Source: Ktedonospora formicarum
Lineage (GTDB): Bacteria > Chloroflexota > Ktedonobacteria > Ktedonobacterales > Ktedonobacteraceae
Assembly: GCF_016587355.1 (NCBI RefSeq)
Contig: NZ_BNJF01000001.1
Span: forward strand, 558,001 to 622,000
Length of the DNA stretch: 64,000 bases
Reading direction: 5' to 3'
The position numbers were made by a program, and so were the translations under genes. The notes beneath the pieces were generated by a model. It had not been told where the DNA came from, made no database searches, and saw nothing but the letters and a program-made list of their open reading frames with translations. Shown here piece by piece: positions 54,496 through 63,338 of the stretch (positions within the stretch are counted from its first letter, which is position 1; each line of letters opens with the position of its first letter).

Positions 54496-55785
54496 CTATT
54501 TGGCAACGAGCGACTGTACCAGTTCGCCGAAGAGGCTATTAGCCCAGGCAAACCACGGGCGGGTGAAATGCTCAGGCTTATCAGGATCAAAGCTCTCATG
54601 CATCAATCCCGTGTTTGCTGTCGTATTGACCAGCATCGTCAACAGTTCGCGTTGCTCTTCCGGGTCCGTCGTGGTCAGACCCGCCATACTGAGCGCGATA
54701 GGCCAGATATAACCCGCTGGCGTATGTGGACTTCCAACCCCCTTCGCGTATTCGCCCTCGTAATAATAGGGATTATCGCGGCTCAACACAAAACGTCGTG
54801 TATTCTGGTACAACGCGTCATCGATGACACAATATCCCAGGTAAGGAGCCGAGAGCAGGCTCGGCACGTTCGCATCATCCATCAGATTATGATGACCAGC
54901 ACCATCCGTCTCATAGGCATAGATAGACCCATACGTGGGATGCTCAACCACTCCATACCGCTCAATTCCTTGCTCGATCTGCTGGCGCAGGTCTTCAGCC
55001 TCCCGCGCCAGGGCCTCATCCTGATACTGCGAACGCGCCATCTCACTGACATAACCCAGCACGACCACGGCAAACATGTTAGCAGGAATGAGGTAGCCAT
55101 AGGTACAGGCATCATCGCTTGGTCGGAAGCCTGACCATACCATCCCGGTATAGCTGGTAGGTGTGCCGCGCCCCTGACGTTGAAGTGTTTCTGTCACCAG
55201 ATCCATCCCAGGGCGCTCAAAGGTATAGCCAGAGCGAGTCTCATGGTGCTGCTCTATACGCATGATTTCAATGATCTTGTTCAGCATCGCATGAAGCGTC
55301 TCATTGAAGATGCCTGTATCACCTGTCTCTTGCCAGTAGCGATAGCACAGCCTCACAGGATAGCAGAGCGAGTCGAGTTCAAACTTGCGCTCCCAGATCC
55401 AGGGTCCCGCTGGCGGCAGATCCCCTGTATGCCCCTGACCGCTGGGCTCGCGATTAAAAGCATTGGCATAAGGATCAAGCAATATACACTGCGCTTGCCG
55501 CTGAATAAGTCCACAGAACAGGCGTTGTAATGCCTGGTCCTCTTTAGCCAGGTGCAGATAGGGATTCACCTGGGCCGAAGAATCGCGTAACCACATAGCG
55601 GGAATATCGCCCGTCACCACGAAAGTGGTGCCATCTTCAAGCACATCAACCGTAGTCGCCAGGGTATTGGGATAACATTCTTTAAACATCTGGCACAATT
55701 GAGGGGGATACTGATGAGGTGTAGATTGCTCTAGCTTCCGAGTCACATCGTCAATTAAGGTCGCAACTGCTGGATAGTGATGCAC
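54496..55785 (-). CDS. GH125 exo-alpha-1,6-mannosidase
   Basis: 429 residues, matching the usual ~430 of GH125 (formerly DUF1237). Family motifs: [20 protein letters not shown] near 54-73, [17 protein letters not shown] near 133-149, [20 protein letters not shown] near 216-235 and [20 protein letters not shown] near 396-415. The enzyme removes alpha-1,6-linked mannose without a metal, in bacteria usually inside the cell. No signal peptide is visible. With the two secreted glucanases nearby it fits use of yeast or fungal cell-wall material. A putative regulator, AraC type, is divergent. Confidence 0.95.
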   Translation of the reverse strand: MHHYPAVATLIDDVTRKLEQSTPHQYPPQLCQMFKECYPNTLATTVDVLEDGTTFVVTGDIPAMWLRDSSAQVNPYLHLAKEDQALQRLFCGLIQRQAQCILLDPYANAFNREPSGQGHTGDLPPAGPWIWERKFELDSLCYPVRLCYRYWQETGDTGIFNETLHAMLNKIIEIMRIEQHHETRSGYTFERPGMDLVTETLQRQGRGTPTSYTGMVWSGFRPSDDACTYGYLIPANMFAVVVLGYVSEMARSQYQDEALAREAEDLRQQIEQGIERYGVVEHPTYGSIYAYETDGAGHHNLMDDANVPSLLSAPYLGYCVIDDALYQNTRRFVLSRDNPYYYEGEYAKGVGSPHTPAGYIWPIALSMAGLTTTDPEEQRELLTMLVNTTANTGLMHESFDPDKPEHFTRPWFAWANSLFGELVQSLVAK

Positions 55786-56018
55786 GTTCCGTCAATTTCC
55801 TTCCTGACAAATTTCTCCTCATACGAAAAACTGAGTGCGCTAGCACGTTAGTGCTCAGGTCTCATTTATGATTCTTCCCTCCACTGTATCACAGAAATGC
55901 CTCACGCGAAGCGGAACGAAGCAGGTATCTGCTCCAGATGATCCGTTTTTCCACCTACGAAGGAGCCAATAAGAATAAGTCGGTGGAAAAATTTTGCCAT
56001 CAAAGGAGAAAGGCTATT

Positions 56019-56819
56019 ATGTCTCCAACAATGCTTATTTCTCATGACGACGAGTTGCGCCAGATCACACTCGAAGCTCATACTCAAGCCGTGGAACGCG
56101 CAATTCATACCATGCATACCCACCTCCATGAATTACTGACCCTTGAAGATCTAGCTTCAGTCGCCTGCCTCAGCCCCTTCCACTTCAACCGCGTATTTCG
56201 TCGCCTGATAGGTATCCCCCCTGGTGAATTTCTCTCCGCTCTCCGCTTTCAGATGGCTAGGCGTCTGCTCTTGACGACATCCCTAAGTGTGACTGATATT
56301 TGCTTTGAGGTTGGCTATAATAGCGTTGGCTCTTTCACAAGCCGCTTTACACAGCTTGTTGGCCTGTCACCACGTCTTTTGCGCCAGCATGCTCATGCCT
56401 TTGAACCATCCACTGTCCCAAATACTGGGTTCATGCCCCCCTCGAACTCCTGCGCACAAATGCGACATGCCCTGGTAGGACAGATTAACACTCCCGCGGC
56501 TTTTCGCGGCACTATTTATGTTGGACTCTTTAGCAGTCCTGTTCCTCAGGGTGCTCCTGTACGTTGCACCAAACTCAGCACACCAGGGTGGTATTTGCTT
56601 CAAGGCATCGCTGATGGGGTTTATTATCTTCGGGCTGCGGCTTTCCCCCAGGCCTCAGATCTTCAATCATCTCTGCTCCCCGATAAGAATTTGCTCGTTG
56701 GGAGCAGTACACTTCCTCTGGTTGTCCATAATGGTCACATCATGGGGAACCCTGATCTCGACCTGCACTCGCCACTTCTGACCGATCCGCCCCTCGTCTT
56801 AGGTTTACCTTTAATCTAA
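56019..56819 (+). CDS. AraC family transcriptional regulator
   Basis: 266 residues from the ATG at 56019, with AAAGGAGAAAGG five bases upstream. The DNA-binding domain is N-terminal (about 15-125): two HTH motifs, LLTLEDLASVACLSPFHFNR and SVTDICFEVGYNSVGSFTSR, then F.QLVGLSPR. The C-terminal ~130 residues have no recognised domain and may bind a ligand (PRGTIYVGLFSSP-like strands). N-terminal placement of the HTH differs from classical AraC. It is divergent from GH125, which may be a target. Confidence 0.93.
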   Translation: MSPTMLISHDDELRQITLEAHTQAVERAIHTMHTHLHELLTLEDLASVACLSPFHFNRVFRRLIGIPPGEFLSALRFQMARRLLLTTSLSVTDICFEVGYNSVGSFTSRFTQLVGLSPRLLRQHAHAFEPSTVPNTGFMPPSNSCAQMRHALVGQINTPAAFRGTIYVGLFSSPVPQGAPVRCTKLSTPGWYLLQGIADGVYYLRAAAFPQASDLQSSLLPDKNLLVGSSTLPLVVHNGHIMGNPDLDLHSPLLTDPPLVLGLPLI

Positions 56820-56979
56820 AGGTCTCAAAAATGCGCTTGAAAAACCAAAGGCACCGTACCATTGATGGTGGCACACAGAGAATTATGGGACCATACGTAG
56901 ACGCTTATGCTTTCAGCTACATATGGCCCATGTTCTCTGCGAAACACTTAAAGATGTCTGACTGAGCCCTGTTACCTCA

Positions 56980-57309
56980 CTAAGGAATCATCTTTACCAG
57001 TTGCTCGCACGAATTCGCACAGATGCGACAGGCATTGGCGACATCCGACATGCCTTTCTGATCACATATACCTGCGCAATGATTGCACGCCGAAGCGCAG
57101 GCAGTACACGCGTAACCAGCCAGAGGTGAGTCGCGCAAAAGCATGTGGGCAGTTGCCAGACAGAGTTCCGCGCAATCAAGCGCAATGCTACTATCATCAC
57201 CACCACCGCGCTTTTTCCCCTCATGAACCGCAGCCATACAGGCAGCATGGCATTGCAGACAATCATGAGCGCAGTCTTGTGCCTGATCTTTGAGCATGGT
57301 ATTCTGCAT
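56980..57309 (-). CDS. Four-helix-bundle copper-binding protein (Csp/DUF326-like)
   Basis: 109 residues, with AAAGGAG nine bases before the ATG. Cysteines occur in repeated helical patterns: CAHDCLQCHAAC (13-24), CAELC (46-50), CTACASACNHCAGIC (68-82) and CRICANSCEQL (near 93-103). This is the layout of the cytosolic copper-storage proteins (Csp3), which fill a four-helix bundle with Cu(I) ions bound by cysteine. No signal peptide, so cytosolic storage is likely. It complements the CopA exporter about 22 kb away. Confidence 0.9.
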   Translation of the reverse strand: MQNTMLKDQAQDCAHDCLQCHAACMAAVHEGKKRGGGDDSSIALDCAELCLATAHMLLRDSPLAGYACTACASACNHCAGICDQKGMSDVANACRICANSCEQLVKMIP

Positions 57310-57637
57310 AGAGATGCACTCCTTTCTCTATCTACAGTAATCAGGCACGGAAACTCAACCTCTTAGCGAGATACCACTTACGTGTTCAGCCCCAATAACA
57401 CCTTCACTTGCAAACTTGAAAACGTGAGCACAAGCCATTCTAGTAGTGCCAACCCCAAATAAAGGGAAGCAGTAATACGCCTCCCCAATCTATAGAAGCC
57501 TTCAGTATTCGAGAAAAGAAACCTTTTGCCAGATTGAGGCGTGATCTTTATACGACCCCTCCCACAATCCGGTTCACGTTACTTATTCCACCAATATATT
57601 GTTGGAGGGGTCAGCATTTCCCAGATGAAACAATGCC
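57310..57637. other. Divergent intergenic region with stem-loop before the hydrolase gene
   Basis: No gene seen. GACCCCTCC (57554-57562) pairs with GGAGGGGTC (57604-57612), extended by a further partial pairing, to form a hairpin just upstream of the hydrolase start at 57638. It hides the only GGAGGGG sequence of the leader. Confidence 0.45.
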
Positions 57638-58339
57638 ATGCATACACAACCAAGGCGAACAGACGATACCTGCCATATCACTATCAATGAAACAATTATC
57701 TTGAACGGCAATCTACGCCTACCGCCACATCCCAGAGGTGTGGTCATCTTCGCGCACGGCAGCGGAAGTAGCCGTTTCAGCCCTCGCAATCAGTTTGTCG
57801 CGCGCGTCTTACAGCGTGCAGGCTTCGCGACCCTGCTTCTTGATCTCCTCACAGCGCAAGAGGAAACGCTTGATCAGGCCCACGCTCACCTGCGCTTTAA
57901 TATCCCGCTTCTTAGCTCCCGCGTGCAGGCTGCCACACGCTGGCTACTTGCCCAAAGCGCATGCGCTGGGCTAAGTATTGGCTATTTTGGCGCGAGTACC
58001 GGAGCAGCGGCGGCCCTGGTTGCCGCCGCGAAACAACCAGAACAGGTCGCGGCTGTCGTCTCACGTGGCGGAAGACCCGATCTTGCGGACGCGGCCTTGG
58101 AGCACGTGCAAGCCCCAACACTGCTGATAGTTGGCTCTCGCGATGAGCAGGTCATCGAATTGAACGAGGAGGCACTGGCACGCCTCCATGTAGAAAAGCA
58201 TCTCGAACTGGTTCCTAACGCAACGCACTTATTCGAGGAGCCGGGTACACTGGAACAGGTGGCGGATCTGGCACAACAATGGTTTGCGCGCTATTTGCCT
58301 CCTGCCAGAAGGGAAGTACATGAGCAGCATCTATCGTGA
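57638..58339 (+). CDS. Dienelactone-hydrolase-like alpha/beta hydrolase
   Basis: 233 residues. The pattern [20 protein letters not shown] (about 33-52), nucleophile elbow [13 protein letters not shown] (Ser near 120), acid in [15 protein letters not shown] and His in [16 protein letters not shown] (near 204) gives a complete Ser-Asp-His set. No strong ribosome site precedes the ATG. The end overlaps the start of a phosphoribosyltransferase gene by 20 bases. Hydrolase and phosphoribosyltransferase of these families also occur fused in mycobacteria, so they probably act together. Confidence 0.9.
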   Translation: MHTQPRRTDDTCHITINETIILNGNLRLPPHPRGVVIFAHGSGSSRFSPRNQFVARVLQRAGFATLLLDLLTAQEETLDQAHAHLRFNIPLLSSRVQAATRWLLAQSACAGLSIGYFGASTGAAAALVAAAKQPEQVAAVVSRGGRPDLADAALEHVQAPTLLIVGSRDEQVIELNEEALARLHVEKHLELVPNATHLFEEPGTLEQVADLAQQWFARYLPPARREVHEQHLS

Positions 58340-58996
58340 TCGTAGCGAAGCAGGACGCCATCTCGCCACGCTGCTATCCATGTATGAACAGCGACCAGAT
58401 GTGCTTGTCCTGGCGCTTCCACGCGGGGGGTGCCAGTCGCATTTGAGATTGCGCGTACACTCCACGCGCCCCTGGATACCTTTCTCGTACGCAAATTAGG
58501 TGTACCAGGGCAAGAAGAACTGGCTATGGGTGCCATCGCTAGTGGAGGCATACGCGTTATCAATGACGACGTTGTCTCACATTTACGCATTCCCCAATAT
58601 GTCATTGACAGAGTCACTCTGGACGAAACTCAGGAACTTGAACGACGGGAAAAGCTGTACCGCGACAATTATCCCCCACAGGCCTTCGCTAATCGCACAA
58701 TCATACTTGTCGACGATGGTCTGGCGACAGGCGCTAGTATGCGCGCAGCGGTGCAGGCTCTCAAACAACAGCGCCCGGCGCATCTTGTGGTCGCTGTCCC
58801 TGTAGCCGCTAGTGCTACCTGTTTTCAACTACAAGGGGAAGTGGACCACCTGATCTGTGCGCAGACGCCCGACCCTTTCTATGGTGTCGGCTACTGGTAT
58901 CAAGATTTCGCGCAAACCTCCGATCAGGAGGTGCGCGACCTGCTCGGACGCATACGCGCTCAACAATCCACCAGTCGCCACCAATATCCCTACTAA
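58320..58996 (+). pseudogene. Phosphoribosyltransferase gene broken by a frameshift
   Basis: The protein starts [20 protein letters not shown] at 58320, with GAAGGGAA upstream, and reaches LALPRGG. At a run of six Gs (58425-58430) the frame is lost; the family sequence continues in the other frame as [20 protein letters not shown] and on to 58996. Adding one G would restore about 225 residues. The PRPP-binding motif TIILVDDGLATGAS lies intact near the C-terminal half. The gene overlaps the preceding hydrolase. Either a true pseudogene or a homopolymer sequencing error; an internal start at 58430 could also give a shortened product. Confidence 0.88.
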
Positions 58997-59173
58997 ACAC
59001 GGACAATCCTCAAGGCTGCTACATGCGCATATGTTTTCCCTTTCAGGTCGGTAGAATTATAGCAGCACAAGGAAACGGCTTATTTCATACTTCTCTCCGA
59101 AAACCAGAGCAAGCTAGTGCCAAACACAACCACGCGTTGGTTTTCGCAGAAGACCTTAGTAAAGGCAAGCAAC

Positions 59174-60376
59174 ATGTACGGTACTAATGACCCAAATGAA
59201 CCGCACGATCCGCGAAATATACCACCAGACAATGAGCAGTATTCATCGCGATACGATCGGCCACCCAATCAACACATGGCCCCGCCACAGCAACAGAGGG
59301 GTAATCGCAACTGGACGCTTATTTACCCTCTTCTCGCGGGACTTGTACTTCTTGGCTTGCTTGTGGCCTTCCTGGTACGCAACTCTCCACCTCTTAGAGT
59401 AGGCACCCTGAATCAGCCATCTGGTGCAACGGTGGAGATAGATCAAATACGCCAGAGGGTATCTGAGGCTGTCAAACCAACCATTGTCCAGGTCAATGTG
59501 AAGACAAGCAAAGGTGGCTCCCTTGGCTCTGGCGTGATTATTGATAGGGCTGGTTATATCATCACGAACAATCACGTAATCGCCAATAGCGAGAGCGTTC
59601 AGGTCCAGCTCGCGGATGGAGAGATCCGCGATGCTCAGATTCGCGGGGCCGACCCCACAGATGATCTGGCAGTCCTACAGATTCAACCGACCCGCAATAT
59701 GCCTATCGCGAAACTTGGCGACTCCTCCAAACTCCAGGTTGGGCAGACTGTAATGGCTATAGGCAACCCGCTTGGAATTACCCAGACGGTGACCAGTGGC
59801 ATCGTTAGCGCGCTCAATCGCATCGTTTCTGAAGAGTCAGGGGGCGCAACGCTCCCCGATACCATTCAGACTGACGCACCCATCAATCCTGGCAATAGTG
59901 GGGGGGCGCTGGTTGACCTCAATGGCAATGTGGTTGGTATCCCTACCATGGCGGCGATCGATCCTGAATTTAAGACGCCGGCCAGCGGTGTTGGCTTCGC
60001 CATTCCCGCCAACCGCGTGAAGTTTATCGCGCCTCAGATCATCAAGAATGGGCGCGTGATCAACTCGGGGCGCGCGGCTCTGGGTATTACCGCCCTTCCA
60101 ATCACACAATTCGTCGAGCAACAACGTGAGCTACCAGTAGATAGGGGCTTACTCGTCGCTAAAGTGGACGCGGGTGGAGCCGCCGAGAGGGCTGGCATCC
60201 GTCCCGGCGATGTGATAACACGCGTCGATAACGTCGAGGTCACACAGAACGCGGATGTCAGCAACTATCTGCTCAACAAGCGACCCGGCGACAGGGTAAC
60301 GGTTACCCTCTATCAGGGGAATACAGAAAAGACGGTGCCTGTTACCCTCGGCGAACTACAGATCCCTTCACGATAG
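59174..60376 (+). CDS. htrA: HtrA/DegP-like trypsin-like serine protease (membrane-anchored)
   Basis: 400 residues from the ATG at 59174 (AAAGG eight bases upstream). A Pro/Gln/Asn-rich cytosolic N terminus (1-45) precedes one membrane segment (WTLIYPLLAGLVLLGLLVAF, about 48-67). The S1C protease domain contains the triad His in ITNNHVIA, Asp in DPTDDLAVLQ and Ser in GNSGGALV, and one PDZ domain is at the C terminus (about 295-395, AGIRPGDVI). It degrades or refolds damaged proteins outside the membrane. Single gene with tandem hairpins after it. Confidence 0.95.
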   Translation: MYGTNDPNEPHDPRNIPPDNEQYSSRYDRPPNQHMAPPQQQRGNRNWTLIYPLLAGLVLLGLLVAFLVRNSPPLRVGTLNQPSGATVEIDQIRQRVSEAVKPTIVQVNVKTSKGGSLGSGVIIDRAGYIITNNHVIANSESVQVQLADGEIRDAQIRGADPTDDLAVLQIQPTRNMPIAKLGDSSKLQVGQTVMAIGNPLGITQTVTSGIVSALNRIVSEESGGATLPDTIQTDAPINPGNSGGALVDLNGNVVGIPTMAAIDPEFKTPASGVGFAIPANRVKFIAPQIIKNGRVINSGRAALGITALPITQFVEQQRELPVDRGLLVAKVDAGGAAERAGIRPGDVITRVDNVEVTQNADVSNYLLNKRPGDRVTVTLYQGNTEKTVPVTLGELQIPSR

Positions 60377-60395
60377 CCTTTCTATGTATGCTCCC

Positions 60396-60412
60396 GGTCC
60401 GTTGCGCGGACC
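60396..60412 (+). terminator. Short hairpin after htrA
   Basis: GGTCCG (60396-60401) pairs with CGGACC (60407-60412), followed by CTTTGGGT; the first of two hairpins. Confidence 0.6.
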
Positions 60413-60419
60413 CTTTGGG

Positions 60420-60475
60420 TAAAGGGGATAGGTGAAGAATCGGTCAACTGACCGATTCTTCACCTATCCCCTTTA
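60420..60475. terminator. Perfect 27-bp hairpin after htrA
   Basis: Arms at 60420-60446 and 60449-60475 match over 27 bases with only two bases between them. Confidence 0.88.
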
Positions 60476-60533
60476 TAAACCCTTGAGCGCCATAGGCACG
60501 AAGAGAATATCTCATATTCTTCAGGAGCGACAA

Positions 60534-60562
60534 TTTACTTCTATGTATGATGGTGCTATACT
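60534..60562 (+). promoter_or_regulatory. Promoter of the LacI-type gene
   Basis: TTTACT (60534-60539), a 17-base spacer and TATACT (60557-60562) with an extended TG one base upstream of the -10 box. Confidence 0.6.
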
Positions 60563-60613
60563 TGAGTCCCTGAGAAACCGATTACCCAATCATGCTGGTG
60601 AGGGATTGCTGTA

Positions 60614-61639
60614 ATGCCCAAGGTAACAATCTATGATGTGGCAAAAAAGGCTGGCGTGTCTGCCGCGACGGTCTCCAAGATCCTTAATGGTACCGGACGC
60701 ATCAGTCAGGAGACGCGTCAACGCGTTCTGGCGGCTATCGAAGCCCTGCACTATCGCCCCAGTATGATTGCCACCGCGCTTAAGAAGCATCAGACGTTCA
60801 GTATCGGTCTCCTCATACCCGATATCACCAATCCCTTCTATGCCGGGCTGGCTCGAGCAGTCGAGGACCATGCCCTCGCGCACAACTACTCCTTGCTCAT
60901 GTGTAGTACCGATAATACAGCCGAGCGTGAGGAGCGACAGTTAGAGCATGTGCTCCGGCAACAGCTCGACGGTTTGATCGTGGCAACCTCTGAAGCGATG
61001 AGCCCTGAGATCCTGACCACGCTCCATCACGCGCAAGTGCGTGTGGTGTTCGTCGACCGCGTCCTTCCAAACCTGCCATACCCGGTCATAGCCACTGATC
61101 ACTACCAGGGAAGCTATCTCGCGACTCGCCATTTGCTCGACCTGGGCCACCAGGATATCACCGTTTTCCTTGAGCCGCTCTCATTACATTCATCGCTGGA
61201 ACGCTTGCGAGGCTTCGCCAGAGCCTTGGAAGAGCAGAGTATACGCTTCGACAATACCTCCATGTTCAGCGAGGGCTTTGGAGTTGAAGCAGGCTATAAG
61301 CTGGCCCAACGCCTGTTAGCACAACGCGGGACGGCTTCGCAACTTCCAACCGCTATCTTTGCCTCCACCGACCAACTCGCTATCGGTGCGCTCCAATACT
61401 TCCACGAAGTACATATCGCCGTTCCCGAGCATATCTCGATCATTGGCTATGACGATATCCAGATGGCACGGATAGTCTCGCCGCCCCTCACGACGGTCGC
61501 GCAACCCATAACCGCTATTGGACAACAGGCGGTCGAGTTGCTTATCAGCGGTCGAACACTGATGGCGACTACTGTACTCTTACCGCCACAAATCGTCGTC
61601 CGCGCCTCAACAGCAGCGCCTCGCTCTTGTGAAGCATAA
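60614..61639 (+). CDS. LacI family transcriptional regulator
   Basis: 341 residues. HTH and hinge at 1-60: VTIYDVAKKAGVSAATVSKI, LNGTGRISQETRQRVLAAIE. The sugar-binding periplasmic-type domain follows: FSIGLLIPDITNPFYAGLAR (67-86), IFASTDQLAIGALQYF near 249-264 and the end TTVAQPITAIGQQAVELLI. The effector is unknown. No catabolic gene is adjacent, so the target is elsewhere or acts in trans, for example a glycoside hydrolase of the region (inference). Confidence 0.95.
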   Translation: MPKVTIYDVAKKAGVSAATVSKILNGTGRISQETRQRVLAAIEALHYRPSMIATALKKHQTFSIGLLIPDITNPFYAGLARAVEDHALAHNYSLLMCSTDNTAEREERQLEHVLRQQLDGLIVATSEAMSPEILTTLHHAQVRVVFVDRVLPNLPYPVIATDHYQGSYLATRHLLDLGHQDITVFLEPLSLHSSLERLRGFARALEEQSIRFDNTSMFSEGFGVEAGYKLAQRLLAQRGTASQLPTAIFASTDQLAIGALQYFHEVHIAVPEHISIIGYDDIQMARIVSPPLTTVAQPITAIGQQAVELLISGRTLMATTVLLPPQIVVRASTAAPRSCEA

Positions 61640-61733
61640 CCACAAAGCTTCACCACCGCGCGGCCTGGACAACAAGCTCACGCGTAAGCCTCACCTGTTC
61701 CCGGCACGAAGTAATTCACCAAAATACCCGGCT

Positions 61734-62354
61734 TCAATGATTATTCCAGGTGCCCACTTCTTTCAACAGAGAAGATGCCATCTTCGAAGAACGGAGCGCT
61801 ATTTCTCTGGGGGGTTCTCGTAGATCATCTTCAAACCAGCGCGTGATCATTTCAATCAAGAGCGTAGCCGCGAGCGAGGGGGCAAGCCTATCATATGAGT
61901 CAGCGACTTGCCTTCCATTCTGGACACATGAAGATGGCTGCTGTACGCGTATATGCATCGCCTTCTCCAATGAAGTATGCATTTTCGTCAGAAACCAGGA
62001 GCGGCTCTTGCTAGCAAACACCACACGATAGATTTGCGCATACTCTACGAAATGCTCAAAGAACTGCACCCAGGCTTCCGGCAAGGCTTCCGTTTCATCT
62101 CCGCTCTTGTGAATACGAGGCGAGGCATCAATATTGCGCATCATGGTATGGACAGATTCATCAAAGAGTTGTTCAACCAGGTCATATTTATCCTGATAAT
62201 AGCGATAGAATCCGGCTCGACTCACCATAGCGCGTTCAGCTATCTCTCCCACAGTAAGAGCATCAAAACCACGCTCCTTGAGGAGATCGATCAGGGCAGT
62301 TCGCAGAAGCGTCCGTGTGCGTTTCGTGCGTAAATTGCTAGCAGATTGAGTCAT
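61734..62354 (-). CDS. TetR/AcrR family transcriptional regulator
   Basis: 206 residues, with AAGGAAGG just before the ATG. HTH: LRTALIDLLKERGFDALTVG then EIAERAMVSRAGFYRYYQDK (about 17-56). The C-terminal part is of the TetR_C_7/YxaF-like kind with a VQFFEHFVEYAQIYRVVF helix. It is divergent from a nitroreductase-family gene 174 bases away, with a TGTCTCAGCTAAGACA near-palindrome between, so it probably represses that gene and itself. Confidence 0.93.
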   Translation of the reverse strand: MTQSASNLRTKRTRTLLRTALIDLLKERGFDALTVGEIAERAMVSRAGFYRYYQDKYDLVEQLFDESVHTMMRNIDASPRIHKSGDETEALPEAWVQFFEHFVEYAQIYRVVFASKSRSWFLTKMHTSLEKAMHIRVQQPSSCVQNGRQVADSYDRLAPSLAATLLIEMITRWFEDDLREPPREIALRSSKMASSLLKEVGTWNNH

Positions 62355-62365
62355 TTCGCCTTCCT

Positions 62366-62381
62366 TGTCTCAGCTAAGACA
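62366..62381. promoter_or_regulatory. Near-palindrome TGTCTCAGCTAAGACA
   Basis: 14 of 16 positions are symmetric; located 12 bases upstream of the TetR start and in the gap shared with the nitroreductase gene. Confidence 0.55.
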
Positions 62382-62528
62382 TTTCATCACGACTGTTTCT
62401 TGTCTCTCACCAGTAGTCAGTCTACACTACGAATAAGGCTTAACTTAACGAAATAAGGCAGTAGATCACCGCCTTGTTTATCCTGTCATAGATCAGTATC
62501 ACTGTCAACAATAGAAAGGTGGGCGTTT

Positions 62529-63179
62529 ATGCCTCAACTTAATCTCACCACTGACGAACTACTCACGACGACACGCACGGTACGCAGACGCCTGGACTTG
62601 ACGCGCCCGGTAGAAGCAGAAGTTATCGCCGAATGCCTCCAACTCGCGGTCCAGGCACCGACCGCAGGGGTTGGACAGAACTGGCACTTTCTCGTTATCA
62701 CCGACCCGACCCAGCGTAAGGCCCTGGCGGACCTCTATCGCAAAGGATGGGAAACCAATAAAGCATTCATAGAAGAACATACCGCCGCTGCTCTCGCCGG
62801 GGATCAGGCTGCGATGTATACCAGAGTAGGCGCTTCGGCACTCTACTTGCTTGACCATCTACATGAGGTTCCTGTACATGTCATTCCTTGCATTGAGGGC
62901 CGCATCAAAGATGCGCCCGTCATCCAGCAAGCAGGTCAGTGGGGTTCGATCATGCCCGCGACCTGGAGCTTTATGTTAGCCGCACGTTCACGGGGTCTGG
63001 GCACATCATTGACAAGCTATCATCTCTTCTTTGAGCGAGAAGCAGCCGATGTGCTAGGTATTCCCTACGAGCGGATTATGCAAACGGCACTCATTCCCGT
63101 TGCCTACGCGCTAGGAGATACCTTCAAACCAGCTACACGCAAGCCCTTAGATGAAGTGATCCATTGGAATCGCTGGTAA
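62529..63179 (+). CDS. Nitroreductase family protein
   Basis: 216 residues. The N-terminal FMN region is TTTRTVRRRLDLTRPVEAEV then LQLAVQAPTAGVGQNWHFLV (about 13-32 and 38-57), typical of nitroreductases with R-x-R and AP motifs. The C-terminal MQTALIPVAYALGDTFKPATRKPLDEVIHW ends the fold (written here in overview; key part is IPVAYALG.TFKPA.RKP). It reduces nitroaromatics, quinones or enones with NAD(P)H. AAAGG precedes the ATG. It is probably repressed by the divergent TetR protein. Confidence 0.92.
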   Translation: MPQLNLTTDELLTTTRTVRRRLDLTRPVEAEVIAECLQLAVQAPTAGVGQNWHFLVITDPTQRKALADLYRKGWETNKAFIEEHTAAALAGDQAAMYTRVGASALYLLDHLHEVPVHVIPCIEGRIKDAPVIQQAGQWGSIMPATWSFMLAARSRGLGTSLTSYHLFFEREAADVLGIPYERIMQTALIPVAYALGDTFKPATRKPLDEVIHWNRW

Positions 63180-63259
63180 GAAGAAGCAACACAGAAGAGA
63201 GTTTTCGCTCGTCGCGAGTCTACCCGTACATCTGGCGCTCCCAACGACCATCCCAAGAT

Positions 63260-63301
63260 CTGGCATCAAAGTCATTGCATTATGCATGGCTTTGATGCCA
63301 G
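63260..63301. terminator. 12-bp stem-loop between converging genes
   Basis: CTGGCATCAAAG (63260-63271) pairs with 63290-63301 around an 18-base loop, between the nitroreductase gene and the gene ending at 63339. Confidence 0.65.
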
Positions 63302-63338
63302 GTTTGCCGCCGGGATCGTTCACAAATGGCGCATCCCA

